Source: Sphingobacteriaceae bacterium (GTDB lineage Bacteria; Bacillota; Sulfobacillia; Thermaerobacterales; RSA17). From it: a stretch of DNA of 34,703 bases. The notes below the pieces were generated by a model that saw only the letters and a program-made list of their open reading frames with translations, had not been told where the DNA came from and did not search any database. The translations under genes were made by a program, and so were the position numbers. Position 1 is the stretch's first letter. The number at the start of each line of letters is the position of its first letter. Where the stretch lies: the NCBI GenBank assembly GCA_035303785.1, contig DATGRI010000012.1:1-34703 (forward strand), in the 5' to 3' direction. This document shows, in pieces, positions 24,279 to 31,258 of this stretch.

Positions 24279-24416
24279 TCATTCTTCTGCTTCTTCGTCC
24301 GGCATGTACTCCAACGGATGGCCGAACTTGCGCTGGATGAAGTCGATGGCCCACATGGCAAGTCCGACCATGATCACAACGGCCAGGAGTTCGACCGACT
24401 CCAGAACTTCAATCAT
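24279..24416 (-). CDS. 45-residue single-span membrane protein of the cytochrome operon
   Basis: A 45-residue protein: a short acidic N-terminus (MIEVLESVE), one hydrophobic helix (about 10-27), then a charged C-terminus ending in four acidic residues among the last six. The ATG at 24416 has a strong AGGAGGGAG site. It sits between the Rieske and cytochrome c genes, 13 bases after the Rieske stop. Size, topology and location fit a small accessory subunit of the complex, comparable in principle to the Pet small subunits of b6f, but no homology is recognised. Confidence 0.65.
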   Translation of the reverse strand: MIEVLESVELLAVVIMVGLAMWAIDFIQRKFGHPLEYMPDEEAEE

Positions 24417-24429
24417 GGGCCGCTCCCTC

Positions 24430-25425
24430 CTAAACCGAAACTGGTGTGGCTTGATCGGGGTGATACCGTTCCCGCTCGATGATGGTGCCGGTATCAACCC
24501 AGATTTCCCCGTCCACTACCTCCACCGGGAACAAGTCCAGGGGACGGGGAGCGGGGCCGCCCAAATAGTCACCGGTAATGGAGAACTCCGAGCCGTGGCA
24601 GCCGCAGCAGAAGCAGCCGCCGTGCTCAGGGTGCTTGTCGGGCCGCCAGGGCACCGTGCAGCCCAGATGGGTGCACGTCCAATACACGGCCAGCAGGCCG
24701 TCGTTCACATGGACCAGATAGAACTTGCCGGCGTCCACGGCCGTGACGGTCCCCAAGGGGAACTTCTCCACCGGGCCGATGTTGATGCGGCTGCCGAAGG
24801 CGCCCAGACGGCGCGGCCAGAAGAAATCCAGGAAGAACAGGGAGATCTGGCCGAGGAAGAGCAGGGCGCCGCCCCAAATGCCCAGGCGCAGGAAGTCCCG
24901 GCGGGTGTACGCCTGGGTGCTGCCGGCCGGCTCCACGGGCTTCTCGGCCTTGCTGGCCGGCACCGCAGCCTTCTTCTTGGGCGCGGGCTTGGCCGCCCCG
25001 GCGGCAGCGCCTTTGGCCCCCGCGGCCTTGGCGGCAGCCAGCTTCTTAGCCTCTTCGATACGCTTTTGACGATCGGGGTCATCCTTACGGGCTTTGGGAT
25101 AAGTGCCCTTGGGCACATCGCCGGCGCCGGCCCCTGCCTTGGCGGCTGCAGCAGCAGCGGGGCGCTTGGGCCCGTCCGCCTTTGCGGGGGCTGCGGGCTT
25201 GGCCGCCTTGGGGGCTGCCTTTTCCGAAGAATCGCCGGCCTCGGCTTCAGCCTTGGGGGCGTCGGCCTTCGCCTCGGGCTTGGCGGCATCACCGGCCTGG
25301 GCCGCGGCGTCGCCCTGAGCTTTGGCTTCAGGGGCGCCGGCACCGGCGGCGTCGGGGCCGGGTTTGGCGGCCGCCGCTTCGGGCGTGCCCTCGCCCTCCT
25401 TCTTCGGATCCGGTTGTTCGTTCAT
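24430..25425 (-). CDS. Rieske iron-sulfur protein with long Ala/Lys/Pro-rich N-terminal extension
   Basis: The high-potential [2Fe-2S] subunit of the quinol:cytochrome c reductase. It has 331 residues, about twice the usual size. Residues 1-170 are low-complexity Ala/Lys/Pro/Asp/Glu. A twin-arginine motif follows (TRRDFLRLG, Arg175-Arg176) with one membrane anchor to about 200. The Rieske domain has box 1 CTHLGC at 251-256 and box 2 CGCHGS at 274-279, supplying both cluster ligand pairs and the disulfide. Two additional cysteines (271, 273) precede box 2. The ATG at 25425 has GGAGGTGG 7 bases before it. The extension would lie on the cytoplasmic side. Confidence 0.93.
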   Translation of the reverse strand: MNEQPDPKKEGEGTPEAAAAKPGPDAAGAGAPEAKAQGDAAAQAGDAAKPEAKADAPKAEAEAGDSSEKAAPKAAKPAAPAKADGPKRPAAAAAAKAGAGAGDVPKGTYPKARKDDPDRQKRIEEAKKLAAAKAAGAKGAAAGAAKPAPKKKAAVPASKAEKPVEPAGSTQAYTRRDFLRLGIWGGALLFLGQISLFFLDFFWPRRLGAFGSRINIGPVEKFPLGTVTAVDAGKFYLVHVNDGLLAVYWTCTHLGCTVPWRPDKHPEHGGCFCCGCHGSEFSITGDYLGGPAPRPLDLFPVEVVDGEIWVDTGTIIERERYHPDQATPVSV

Positions 25426-25482
25426 CCAGAGCCACCTCCGCCTAAAACTCAGTGGGTACGCCCAGCCATCCGGCAACAGCCA

Positions 25483-26196
25483 TTACTTGGGATGCTCCAG
25501 CTGCCAGGGCCAAACGAGCCGCATGCTGTCCCCGCGGAAGCCGGTGCCGATGATGGTGAGTACTACGTACGAAGCTACGAACATGGTGAACAGGGCGATG
25601 ATTACGTGCCGGGTGTCGGCCTGCCACCGCCGTCGCACGATGGATACCAGCAGGCCCGGAATGACGGACATGACTACGATGGGCACCACGATGCCGCCCA
25701 GGACATCCACCACCGCCGGGGGCAGGCCCAGCAGGCTCAGGGCCTGACGGGTGCCGATGAACTCGCTGAACAGCACAAGGCCGACGACCCAGACGGTCGT
25801 GTAGATAAAGGAGAACTTGGTGATGGCCCATCCCTTGCGGCTGGTGAACCAAACGCCCGTCCCCGCCTCATCCTTGTCGATGTAAGGGATGGCGGCGATG
25901 AGGATCAAAGCCACGGTGGGCAGCAGCACCCCGGCCAAGGTGGGATGCATGTGAAGCAGCAGCTCCTGCAGGTTCAGGAAGTACCACGGCGCCTTGGCGG
26001 GGTTGATGGTGTACTCCGGCTGGGCCAATTCCAGCAGGGGCGCCCGCAAGACGATGGACAGGATGATCAAAAGGCCCGTAAAGATCATCAAGCCGATGAA
26101 TTCGATGATTAGGAAGTGGGGCCAAGTGTTCACCCGCTCCAAAGGATCGGGCCGGCGTACCGTCTTTACCTCTTGAGTGGCTTCTTTGGTGGTCAT
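25483..26196 (-). CDS. cytochrome b subunit IV (C-terminal half of cytochrome b)
   Basis: The quinol-oxidation-site subunit that completes split cytochrome b. It has 237 residues, longer than the roughly 160 of chloroplast PetD, with about five or six membrane helices. The segment INPAKAPWYFLNLQELL (residues 64-80) aligns with the Qo region; the canonical PEWY reads APWY here, so the Glu is absent. The ATG overlaps the cytochrome b stop as ATGA and has AAGGAGGAGG upstream. It is the second gene of the operon. Confidence 0.9.
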   Translation of the reverse strand: MTTKEATQEVKTVRRPDPLERVNTWPHFLIIEFIGLMIFTGLLIILSIVLRAPLLELAQPEYTINPAKAPWYFLNLQELLLHMHPTLAGVLLPTVALILIAAIPYIDKDEAGTGVWFTSRKGWAITKFSFIYTTVWVVGLVLFSEFIGTRQALSLLGLPPAVVDVLGGIVVPIVVMSVIPGLLVSIVRRRWQADTRHVIIALFTMFVASYVVLTIIGTGFRGDSMRLVWPWQLEHPK

Positions 26197-27017
26197 CCGC
26201 GAGCCTCCTCCTTGACCGGACCAAGCACCGGGTGATCCTCGACGAGAATGGGCCGCGTAGCCGAGAAGCCGTCCTTACGCACCCGCCAGAAATGCAGGAG
26301 CATCAGCCAGAAGCCGATGGCCGGCAGGAACAGCACGTGGAGCGTGTACCAGCGGACGATGGTGGCCTGGCCGATGTCGTGGCTGCCGAGGAGCAAGATC
26401 CGCACCTGGTCGCCGATGATGGGTGAGGAGCCGCCCATGCGCACGCCTACGGTGATGGCCCAGTAGGCCAGCTGGTCGAAGGGCAGCAGGTAGCCGGTGA
26501 AGCTCAAGAGCAGGGTCAGGACGAAAAGCACCACACCGATGACCCAGTTGAACTTCCGCGTGCCTTTGTAGCCACCGGTGTAGAAAACCCGCAACATGTG
26601 GAGGAACACCAGGAGCACCATGACGTGGGCCGTCCAGCGGTGCAGGTTGCGGAAAAACTGGCCCATAAAGACGTCGGTGCCCAGGGCTCGGACGCTGAAG
26701 TAGGCGTCGGGAACCGAGGGCACGTAGTAAAACATCAAGAAGACACCGGTGATGGCCAGGATGAGGAACATCCCGAAAGAAAGCCCGCCCAGGCCTAAAG
26801 TGTAGCGGTAGTTGATGGAGTAGCGGGTCACCCGGTTGGGGTGCAGGTGAAGGAAGAGGTTATTCATGACCGCCAAGACCTGGGTGCGGCGGTTGTAAGG
26901 ATAATCACTCATGTAGATGGACTTGAACAACTCGGTCCGGCGAAAGGCCCCCCAGATTCTCAGGAAGAGCCCGTACAGGCCACGTTCTCGATGAACCCGG
27001 CCTTTGTCATCCTTCAT
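26193..27017 (-). CDS. cytochrome b6-type subunit (N-terminal half of cytochrome b)
   Basis: The diheme membrane subunit that moves electrons from the quinol-oxidising to the quinone-reducing site. It has 274 residues and four helices after a cytoplasmic N-terminus of about 70. The haem-binding histidines occur as two pairs: one with 13 residues between (LHRWTAH region to FLHML) and one with 14 (YTLHVLF to LLHFW). The 13/14 pattern is the b6 type rather than the mitochondrial 13/13 type. ATG 27017 has GAGGGGAG upstream; GTG 27038 lacks a ribosome-binding site. It is the first gene of the operon, with a leader of about 200 bases. Confidence 0.93.
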   Translation of the reverse strand: MKDDKGRVHRERGLYGLFLRIWGAFRRTELFKSIYMSDYPYNRRTQVLAVMNNLFLHLHPNRVTRYSINYRYTLGLGGLSFGMFLILAITGVFLMFYYVPSVPDAYFSVRALGTDVFMGQFFRNLHRWTAHVMVLLVFLHMLRVFYTGGYKGTRKFNWVIGVVLFVLTLLLSFTGYLLPFDQLAYWAITVGVRMGGSSPIIGDQVRILLLGSHDIGQATIVRWYTLHVLFLPAIGFWLMLLHFWRVRKDGFSATRPILVEDHPVLGPVKEEARG

Positions 27018-27428
27018 ACCCCTAGCGTCTCCCCTCACATGTCATGTTACAAGCGGCGGACCTGCGGCGTGGTCCAAGACCGTGGCACAACCCTAAACTG
27101 TTTCGCAGGGCGGTCGGTCCATTCCTGCTTGTCCGGGCGCCCGAAATGGGGTGTGGAGAGGGCTGTTGGACACGGTTGCCCACAGCCTACCGGTGTTTCT
27201 GCGCGGGCGGCAATCGGGCGCCCGCCCGATTTTAGCACAGGCGCCAAGCCCCTACAACGGAGGGAGCCGCTGCCGGGGGAATCTTTTCCGGATTGCCGCG
27301 GCATCCCGTCTCTCAAGGGAATGACGGGGCCGGCGCCCGGGGCGTACATGCTGTAGTCTTCTCCTTCATACACATATCAACGATTGCGGTCTAGGACCAG
27401 GCTTACGGGCTTGCCGAGGAGGATGATC
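27018..27428. other. intergenic region with cytochrome operon leader
   Basis: About 410 bases between the divergent cytochrome operon and the SH3 gene. The part 27018-27222 would be the transcribed leader of the cytochrome operon (minus strand); it has several GC-rich inverted repeats but matches no riboswitch or small RNA I recognise. The rightmost 170 bases precede the SH3 gene. They contain no convincing sigma-A promoter, only AT-rich patches near 27355-27385. Short open frames here look non-coding. Confidence 0.5.
27212..27257 (-). promoter_or_regulatory. promoter of the cytochrome operon overlapping a palindrome
   Basis: On the minus strand TTGTAG (27257-27252), a 17-base spacer and TAAAAT (27234-27229), with TGC before the -10. 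The start point is near 27222. A perfect 8-bp inverted repeat, AATCGGGC (27212-27219) and GCCCGATT (27224-27231), covers the end of the -10 and the start point, which is a typical position for a repressor operator. Confidence 0.6.
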
Positions 27429-27821
27429 ATGAGCGAATTGCAGGGGCTGGCGGAGCAGATGGTTTCGTCGGAAAAGCCGTTGCTGCAGGAATACGATGCA
27501 TTGGCCCGCCGGGCCGTCACTGAGACGGAGCGGCGCCTGGTGGATCAGATGATCCGGGCCCAGCGCTTCCAACTGGCGGCCCTGGCCCTGGTGGCCGAGG
27601 GCATGGTGCCCGAGAGCTTCCACTGCTTCGGGGTCATCACCCACGACGATGTGAAGGTGCGCATGGGGCCTTCTCCCCGGCAGGAGGAGAAGCGGCGGCT
27701 TCATCAGGGAGTGCCCGTGGTGGTGGAGGAATACCAGGGCAACTGGGCCCGCATCCAACTGCCCGACGGCGACAGAGGATGGGTTTTCAAGGATTACGTT
27801 CGCTGCGAGTTGACGGGCTGA
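27429..27821 (+). CDS. SH3-domain protein of unknown function
   Basis: A 130-residue protein. The N-terminal 60 residues are helical and charged (SELQGLAEQMVSSEKPLLQE, then an Arg-rich helix). The C-terminal 60 residues form a bacterial SH3 domain: DDVKVRMGPSP, a loop, then VPVVVEEYQGNWARIQL and GDRGWVFKDYVR. Such domains usually bind cell-wall peptides, but there is no signal peptide, so location is uncertain. ATG 27429 was chosen because AGGAGG ends 6 bases before it; an in-frame ATG directly at the AGGAGG is too close. Confidence 0.75.
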   Translation: MSELQGLAEQMVSSEKPLLQEYDALARRAVTETERRLVDQMIRAQRFQLAALALVAEGMVPESFHCFGVITHDDVKVRMGPSPRQEEKRRLHQGVPVVVEEYQGNWARIQLPDGDRGWVFKDYVRCELTG

Positions 27822-27917
27822 GCATTGTTTCGGGAGCCCCATGGCCGGGGTCCGGAATGGGCCCCGGGACCCAAAAAGGCTAAAAAAGCAGGACAAAGGG
27901 CATTTTCCGCTTAATAC

Positions 27918-27947
27918 CCTCCCGGTGATGTCTATTTTACCGGGAGG
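27918..27947 (+). promoter_or_regulatory. hairpin burying the ribosome-binding site of the SleB-type hydrolase
   Basis: CCTCCCGGT (27918-27926) is perfectly complementary to ACCGGGAGG (27939-27947) across a 12-base loop. The 3' arm contains the GGGAGG ribosome-binding site, 5 bases before the ATG at 27953. No T-run follows, so it is not a terminator. Confidence 0.65.
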
Positions 27948-27952
27948 AACCC

Positions 27953-28825
27953 ATGATTCGTGACAGCGGCGCCTTTAGCCGGCGGCGTCTGGGTGTCCTG
28001 CTCGCCTTGGCCTTGACGGCCGTCCTGCTGATGGGCATCACCCCCGCCGCCGCCTCGGGCAGCCCCATTTCGGTAAACGGTGAGCCTTTGGCCCTGGAGG
28101 CCCCGGCCATCACGAAGAACGGGCGGGTGTTCGTGCCCGTGCGGGATCTGGCGGAAGCCCTCCAGGCCCAACTGTTCTTTTATCAAGATGTGGCGGTGAC
28201 CCTGAACCACGGGGTGCAGAGCGTCACCCTCCGGGTGGACAACCCGGCGGCGATCCTCAACGGGGCCACCGAGACCATCGAGGATGTACCCTTCATCGCC
28301 CACGAGCGCATTTACATCCCCTTGCGGCTGACCTCGGAGAACTTGGGGTTCTCCGTGGAGTGGGATGCCGAAACCCAGTCCATCACCATCACCAAGGTGG
28401 ATCCCCAGGTCGCCACGGCAGCCTTTGACTCGCCGGCGGCAGGTGAGACCGGGGAAGCCCACGTTGCCTACACCGATCAGGAATTCGAACTGCTGGCCCG
28501 GGTCATCAACGCCGAAGCCTACAGCGAGCCCTACGAAGGCAAGGTGGCGGTGGGCAACGTCATCATCAACCGGGTGCTGCATCCCAAGTTCCCCAACACC
28601 ATCTGGGACGTCCTGCATGCCCCCAATCAGTTCACTGTAGTGTTCAACGGGCAGATAAACCGGCCGGTGCGGCCCGACTCCTATGAGGCGGCCCGGGAAG
28701 CCCTGTACGGGGCCGACCGCAGCCACGGGGCCCTCTACTTCTACAACCCCAGGGTCAGCACCAGCAGCTTCTGGCAGGGCCGGCCCATGACGGTGGAGAT
28801 CGGCAACCACCGCTTCACCCGCTGA
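27953..28825 (+). CDS. SleB/CwlJ-type cell-wall hydrolase with copper-amine-oxidase-like domain
   Basis: Predicted secreted peptidoglycan hydrolase of the spore-cortex-lytic type. It has 290 residues. The signal peptide covers about 1-35 (Arg-rich start, Leu/Ala core, PAAASG). A stalk domain of the copper-amine-oxidase N type spans 38-150 (VNGEPLALEAPAITKNGRVFVPVRDL, then IYIPLRLTSENLGF). The Hydrolase_2 domain spans 174-290 with LLARVINAEAYSEPYEGKV (probable catalytic Glu188), VGNVIINRV, FTVVFNG, GALYFYNP and FWQGRP. Such enzymes act in germination or vegetative wall turnover. Its ribosome-binding site lies in a perfect hairpin. Confidence 0.92.
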   Translation: MIRDSGAFSRRRLGVLLALALTAVLLMGITPAAASGSPISVNGEPLALEAPAITKNGRVFVPVRDLAEALQAQLFFYQDVAVTLNHGVQSVTLRVDNPAAILNGATETIEDVPFIAHERIYIPLRLTSENLGFSVEWDAETQSITITKVDPQVATAAFDSPAAGETGEAHVAYTDQEFELLARVINAEAYSEPYEGKVAVGNVIINRVLHPKFPNTIWDVLHAPNQFTVVFNGQINRPVRPDSYEAAREALYGADRSHGALYFYNPRVSTSSFWQGRPMTVEIGNHRFTR

Positions 28826-28859
28826 GCCCGGAGCAGGCAGTTTTTCCAGACATTAAAAG

Positions 28860-28904
28860 GCTCCCCCCGGAGGCAGAATAAGGTCCGGTCACCCCGGGGG
28901 GAGC
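28860..28904 (+). promoter_or_regulatory. hairpin burying the ribosome-binding site of the MFS gene
   Basis: GCTCCCCCCGG (28860-28870) pairs perfectly over 11 bp with CCGGGGGGAGC (28894-28904), with a 23-base loop. The 3' arm holds GGGGGGAG, the only ribosome-binding site for the TTG at 28912. No T-run follows on this strand. Confidence 0.65.
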
Positions 28905-28911
28905 GAAGCGC

Positions 28912-30219
28912 TTGAAGCCCGCCACCAGGAAGCCTTTTGCCGTTCTAGCTTCGGTGCCTTTCGTGATGGTCCTGAGCAACTCCATGCTCATCCCCGTGCT
29001 GCCCGCCCTGCAGCGGGGCCTGAACATCAGCCTCTTCAAGGCCGGCCTCCTCATCACCGCCTTTTCCGTGGTGGCGGGCCTGGTCATCCCCCTGGCGGGG
29101 ATCGGTTCCGATTATTGGGGCCGCAAGACGGTGATGGTGCCCGCCTTGTTTCTGTTCGGCCTGGGCGGGCTGGTAGCGGGCCTGGCGCCCGTCTTTTTCA
29201 AGAATGCCGCCTACCCCGTCATCATCGCCGGCCGCATCATCCAAGGGGTGGGGGGCGGCGGCACCTACCAGGTTGCCCTGGCCCTGGCCGGCGACATCTT
29301 CCAGAGCAAAGAGCGGTCTAAAGTCATGGGCCTGCTGGAGGCGGCCAACGGGCTGGGGAAGGTCATCAGCCCCATCCTGGGCGCCGCCCTGGGCATCATC
29401 AACTGGTATGTGCCCTTTTTCGCCTATCCGGCCTTGGCCTGGGCTTCGGCCGCCGGCTTGTGGCTGGTGGTCCGGGAGCCCAAGGAGAAGGCCCAGCCCC
29501 GCAGCCTGTCGGCCTACCGGAAGGATTTGCAGGAGGTTTTCGCCGGCCGGGGGCTGCCCCTGGCGGCGGCCTTCGCCAGCGGGGCCGTGGTGCTGTTCAT
29601 GCTGTTCGGCGTGCTCAGCTGGTACTCGGATGTGCTGGAAAAGGACTACCACATCACCGGCATCGTCAAGGGGCTGGTCATCGCCATTCCCGTTCTGGTG
29701 CTGTCGGTCACCGCCTGGCTGGGAGGGACCACCCTGCAGCACCACCTGAGCCGGTGGCTGCGGGCCACGGTGATGGCAGGGCTTGCCCTGGGGGCCGCCG
29801 CCTTGGCCGGTCTGATCTTCGCCAGGGGCATCTACTGGGTGACGGCGGCCCTGGTGCTCCTGGGTTTCGGCAACGGCTTGGTCCTGCCCACCCTGAACAC
29901 GGGCGTCACCAGTTCGGCCGGGGAGTCCATTCGGGGCCTGGTCACGGCCTTATACGGCACGGTGCGCTTTTTTGGCGCCGCCCTGGGGCCGCCGGCCTTC
30001 GGCTTGATGGTGGATATGGGCGTGACCCTCACCTTTGCCCTGGCCGCCGGCCTCCTGGCGGCGGTGGGGGTGATGGTTTTCTTCTGGCTGGATCAGAAGA
30101 AACTGCTGCCCCCCGAAATGGCCAAAGCCGGCAAGGCCCGGCAACCCAAGCAGCGCCGGGCGAAAAAGGTGCGGCCCGTGGGCCCCCTGGTGCGGCTGGG
30201 CAACGACGACGACGGGTAG
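28912..30219 (+). CDS. major facilitator superfamily transporter (DHA1-like)
   Basis: A proton-coupled transporter or efflux protein of 435 residues with 12 predicted membrane helices. Motif A appears as GSDYWGRKTVMVPAL near 64-78 and the helix-4 motif as GRIIQGVGGGG near 106. It has a cytoplasmic loop near 190-215 and a basic C-terminal tail (Lys/Arg-rich, 400-425) ending in acidic residues. The substrate is unknown. It lies between the spore-type hydrolase and the phosphosulfolactate synthase, so a sulfonate or other small anion is one idea; drug efflux is equally compatible with the sequence. The TTG start lies 7 bases after a hairpin that includes its ribosome-binding site. Confidence 0.9.
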   Translation: MKPATRKPFAVLASVPFVMVLSNSMLIPVLPALQRGLNISLFKAGLLITAFSVVAGLVIPLAGIGSDYWGRKTVMVPALFLFGLGGLVAGLAPVFFKNAAYPVIIAGRIIQGVGGGGTYQVALALAGDIFQSKERSKVMGLLEAANGLGKVISPILGAALGIINWYVPFFAYPALAWASAAGLWLVVREPKEKAQPRSLSAYRKDLQEVFAGRGLPLAAAFASGAVVLFMLFGVLSWYSDVLEKDYHITGIVKGLVIAIPVLVLSVTAWLGGTTLQHHLSRWLRATVMAGLALGAAALAGLIFARGIYWVTAALVLLGFGNGLVLPTLNTGVTSSAGESIRGLVTALYGTVRFFGAALGPPAFGLMVDMGVTLTFALAAGLLAAVGVMVFFWLDQKKLLPPEMAKAGKARQPKQRRAKKVRPVGPLVRLGNDDDG

Positions 30220-30286
30220 TTTCGGGGCTCCGGGCCGCCCGGCGGAATCGTTCCAGTTCCAATAGGAAGTTTAGGGTGCTGCTCTG

Positions 30287-30313
30287 CCTCCCCTGCATAG
30301 GCTGGTTGGGAGG
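30287..30313 (+). promoter_or_regulatory. weaker hairpin at the ribosome-binding site of comA
   Basis: CCTCCC (30287-30292) is complementary to GGGAGG (30308-30313) with a 15-base loop. The ribosome-binding region GGGAGGAGGAG extends beyond the stem, so sequestration would be partial. Listed because the two upstream genes show the same arrangement more strongly. Confidence 0.35.
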
Positions 30314-30327
30314 AGGAGCCGGTTTCC

Positions 30328-31209
30328 ATGCCCGCAGACCATCTTCCACCTTCTCAACAACCCAGCCCCCAGTCGCCGCCGGTGTGGGATCCGGCCTGGG
30401 GCCAAGCCGTAGAGGCGCCCATGGCCCGGACCGAGGCCAAGCCCCGCCGGCGGGGCCTCACCATGGTCATGGACAAGGGCATGTCCCTGGCCGAGGGCCG
30501 GGGCTGGCTGGATTTATGCGCCCCCTACGTGGATTTCGTCAAACTGGCCTTCGGCACATCGGTCTTGTACGACGGAAGGGTGCTGGCGGAGAAAATTCGC
30601 CTGTTCCGCCACTTCGGTGTGGAGGTGTATCCCGGCGGCACCCTGCTGGAGATCGCCATCATGCAGGATCGGGTCAAGGCCTTCGTGGAGCGGGCGCGAC
30701 GGCTGGGCTTCAAAACCTTGGAGGTATCCGACGGCACCATCAACTTGCGGCCCCGCTACCGGGAGCGGCTCATCCGCGCCTTGACGGCCGAAGGGTTTCA
30801 AGTGCTGACCGAAGTGGGCAAGAAGCACCCCGCCGACCGGGTGCCCCACATGCGCATCCGGGAGCAGATTCTGGAGGACCTGGCCGCCGGTGCCTTCAAG
30901 GTCATCGTGGAGGGGCGGGAATCGGGCAAGGGCGTGGTCATCTACCGGGACGACGGCTCCATCGACGGGGATGAATTGGAATCGTTGGCCCGGGTGGTGC
31001 CCGACCCGGATCTGCTCATTTGGGAGGCGCCCCACAAGGACCAGCAGCAGGATTTGATTTTGCGCTTCGGGCCCAACGCCAACCTGGGCAACATCCGGCC
31101 TGAGGAGGTGCTGTCCCTGGAGGCCCTGCGCCAGGGCATGCGGGGCGACACTTTGCGCCACATCTTGCTCACCCGGCCCCAGCCGTCCGGCGAGCCCACC
31201 TGGCCTTAG
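30328..31209 (+). CDS. comA: phosphosulfolactate synthase (ComA family)
   Basis: Joins sulfite to phosphoenolpyruvate to form (2R)-phospho-3-sulfolactate. It has 293 residues and a TIM-barrel fold. Family landmarks: KPRRRGLTMVMDKG at 38-51, DLCAPYVDFVKLAFGTS, EVYPGGTLLEIA, FKTLEVSDGTINL, LTEVGKKHPADRV and VIVEGRESGKGV. The family is known from coenzyme M synthesis in methanogens and from YitD-type proteins linked to sulfolactate in Bacillus spores. About 30 Pro/Gln-rich residues precede the core; ATG 30421 is an alternative start without that extension, but 30328 has the stronger ribosome-binding site. Sulfite could come from cysH-sat nearby. Confidence 0.88.
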   Translation: MPADHLPPSQQPSPQSPPVWDPAWGQAVEAPMARTEAKPRRRGLTMVMDKGMSLAEGRGWLDLCAPYVDFVKLAFGTSVLYDGRVLAEKIRLFRHFGVEVYPGGTLLEIAIMQDRVKAFVERARRLGFKTLEVSDGTINLRPRYRERLIRALTAEGFQVLTEVGKKHPADRVPHMRIREQILEDLAAGAFKVIVEGRESGKGVVIYRDDGSIDGDELESLARVVPDPDLLIWEAPHKDQQQDLILRFGPNANLGNIRPEEVLSLEALRQGMRGDTLRHILLTRPQPSGEPTWP

Positions 31210-31258
31210 GCGGGCACCGGCACGGCACCCCGTTCCCCTCCGGAACCGGCCCATGCCG

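Noticed and set aside
27044-27235. Small open frame or small RNA in the cytochrome leader region
   Set aside because: The peptide has no ribosome-binding site, and I could not match the region to RNase P, 6S, SRP, tmRNA, T-box or known riboswitch landmarks.
27836-27890. GC-rich hairpin after the SH3 gene
   Set aside because: It is imperfect and followed by A-rich rather than T-rich sequence, so termination is not supported.
28860-28904. Hairpin considered as a terminator of the SleB-type gene
   Set aside because: No T-run follows on the plus strand and the 3' arm is the only ribosome-binding site of the next gene. On the minus strand CTTTTAAT follows, but no gene ends there.
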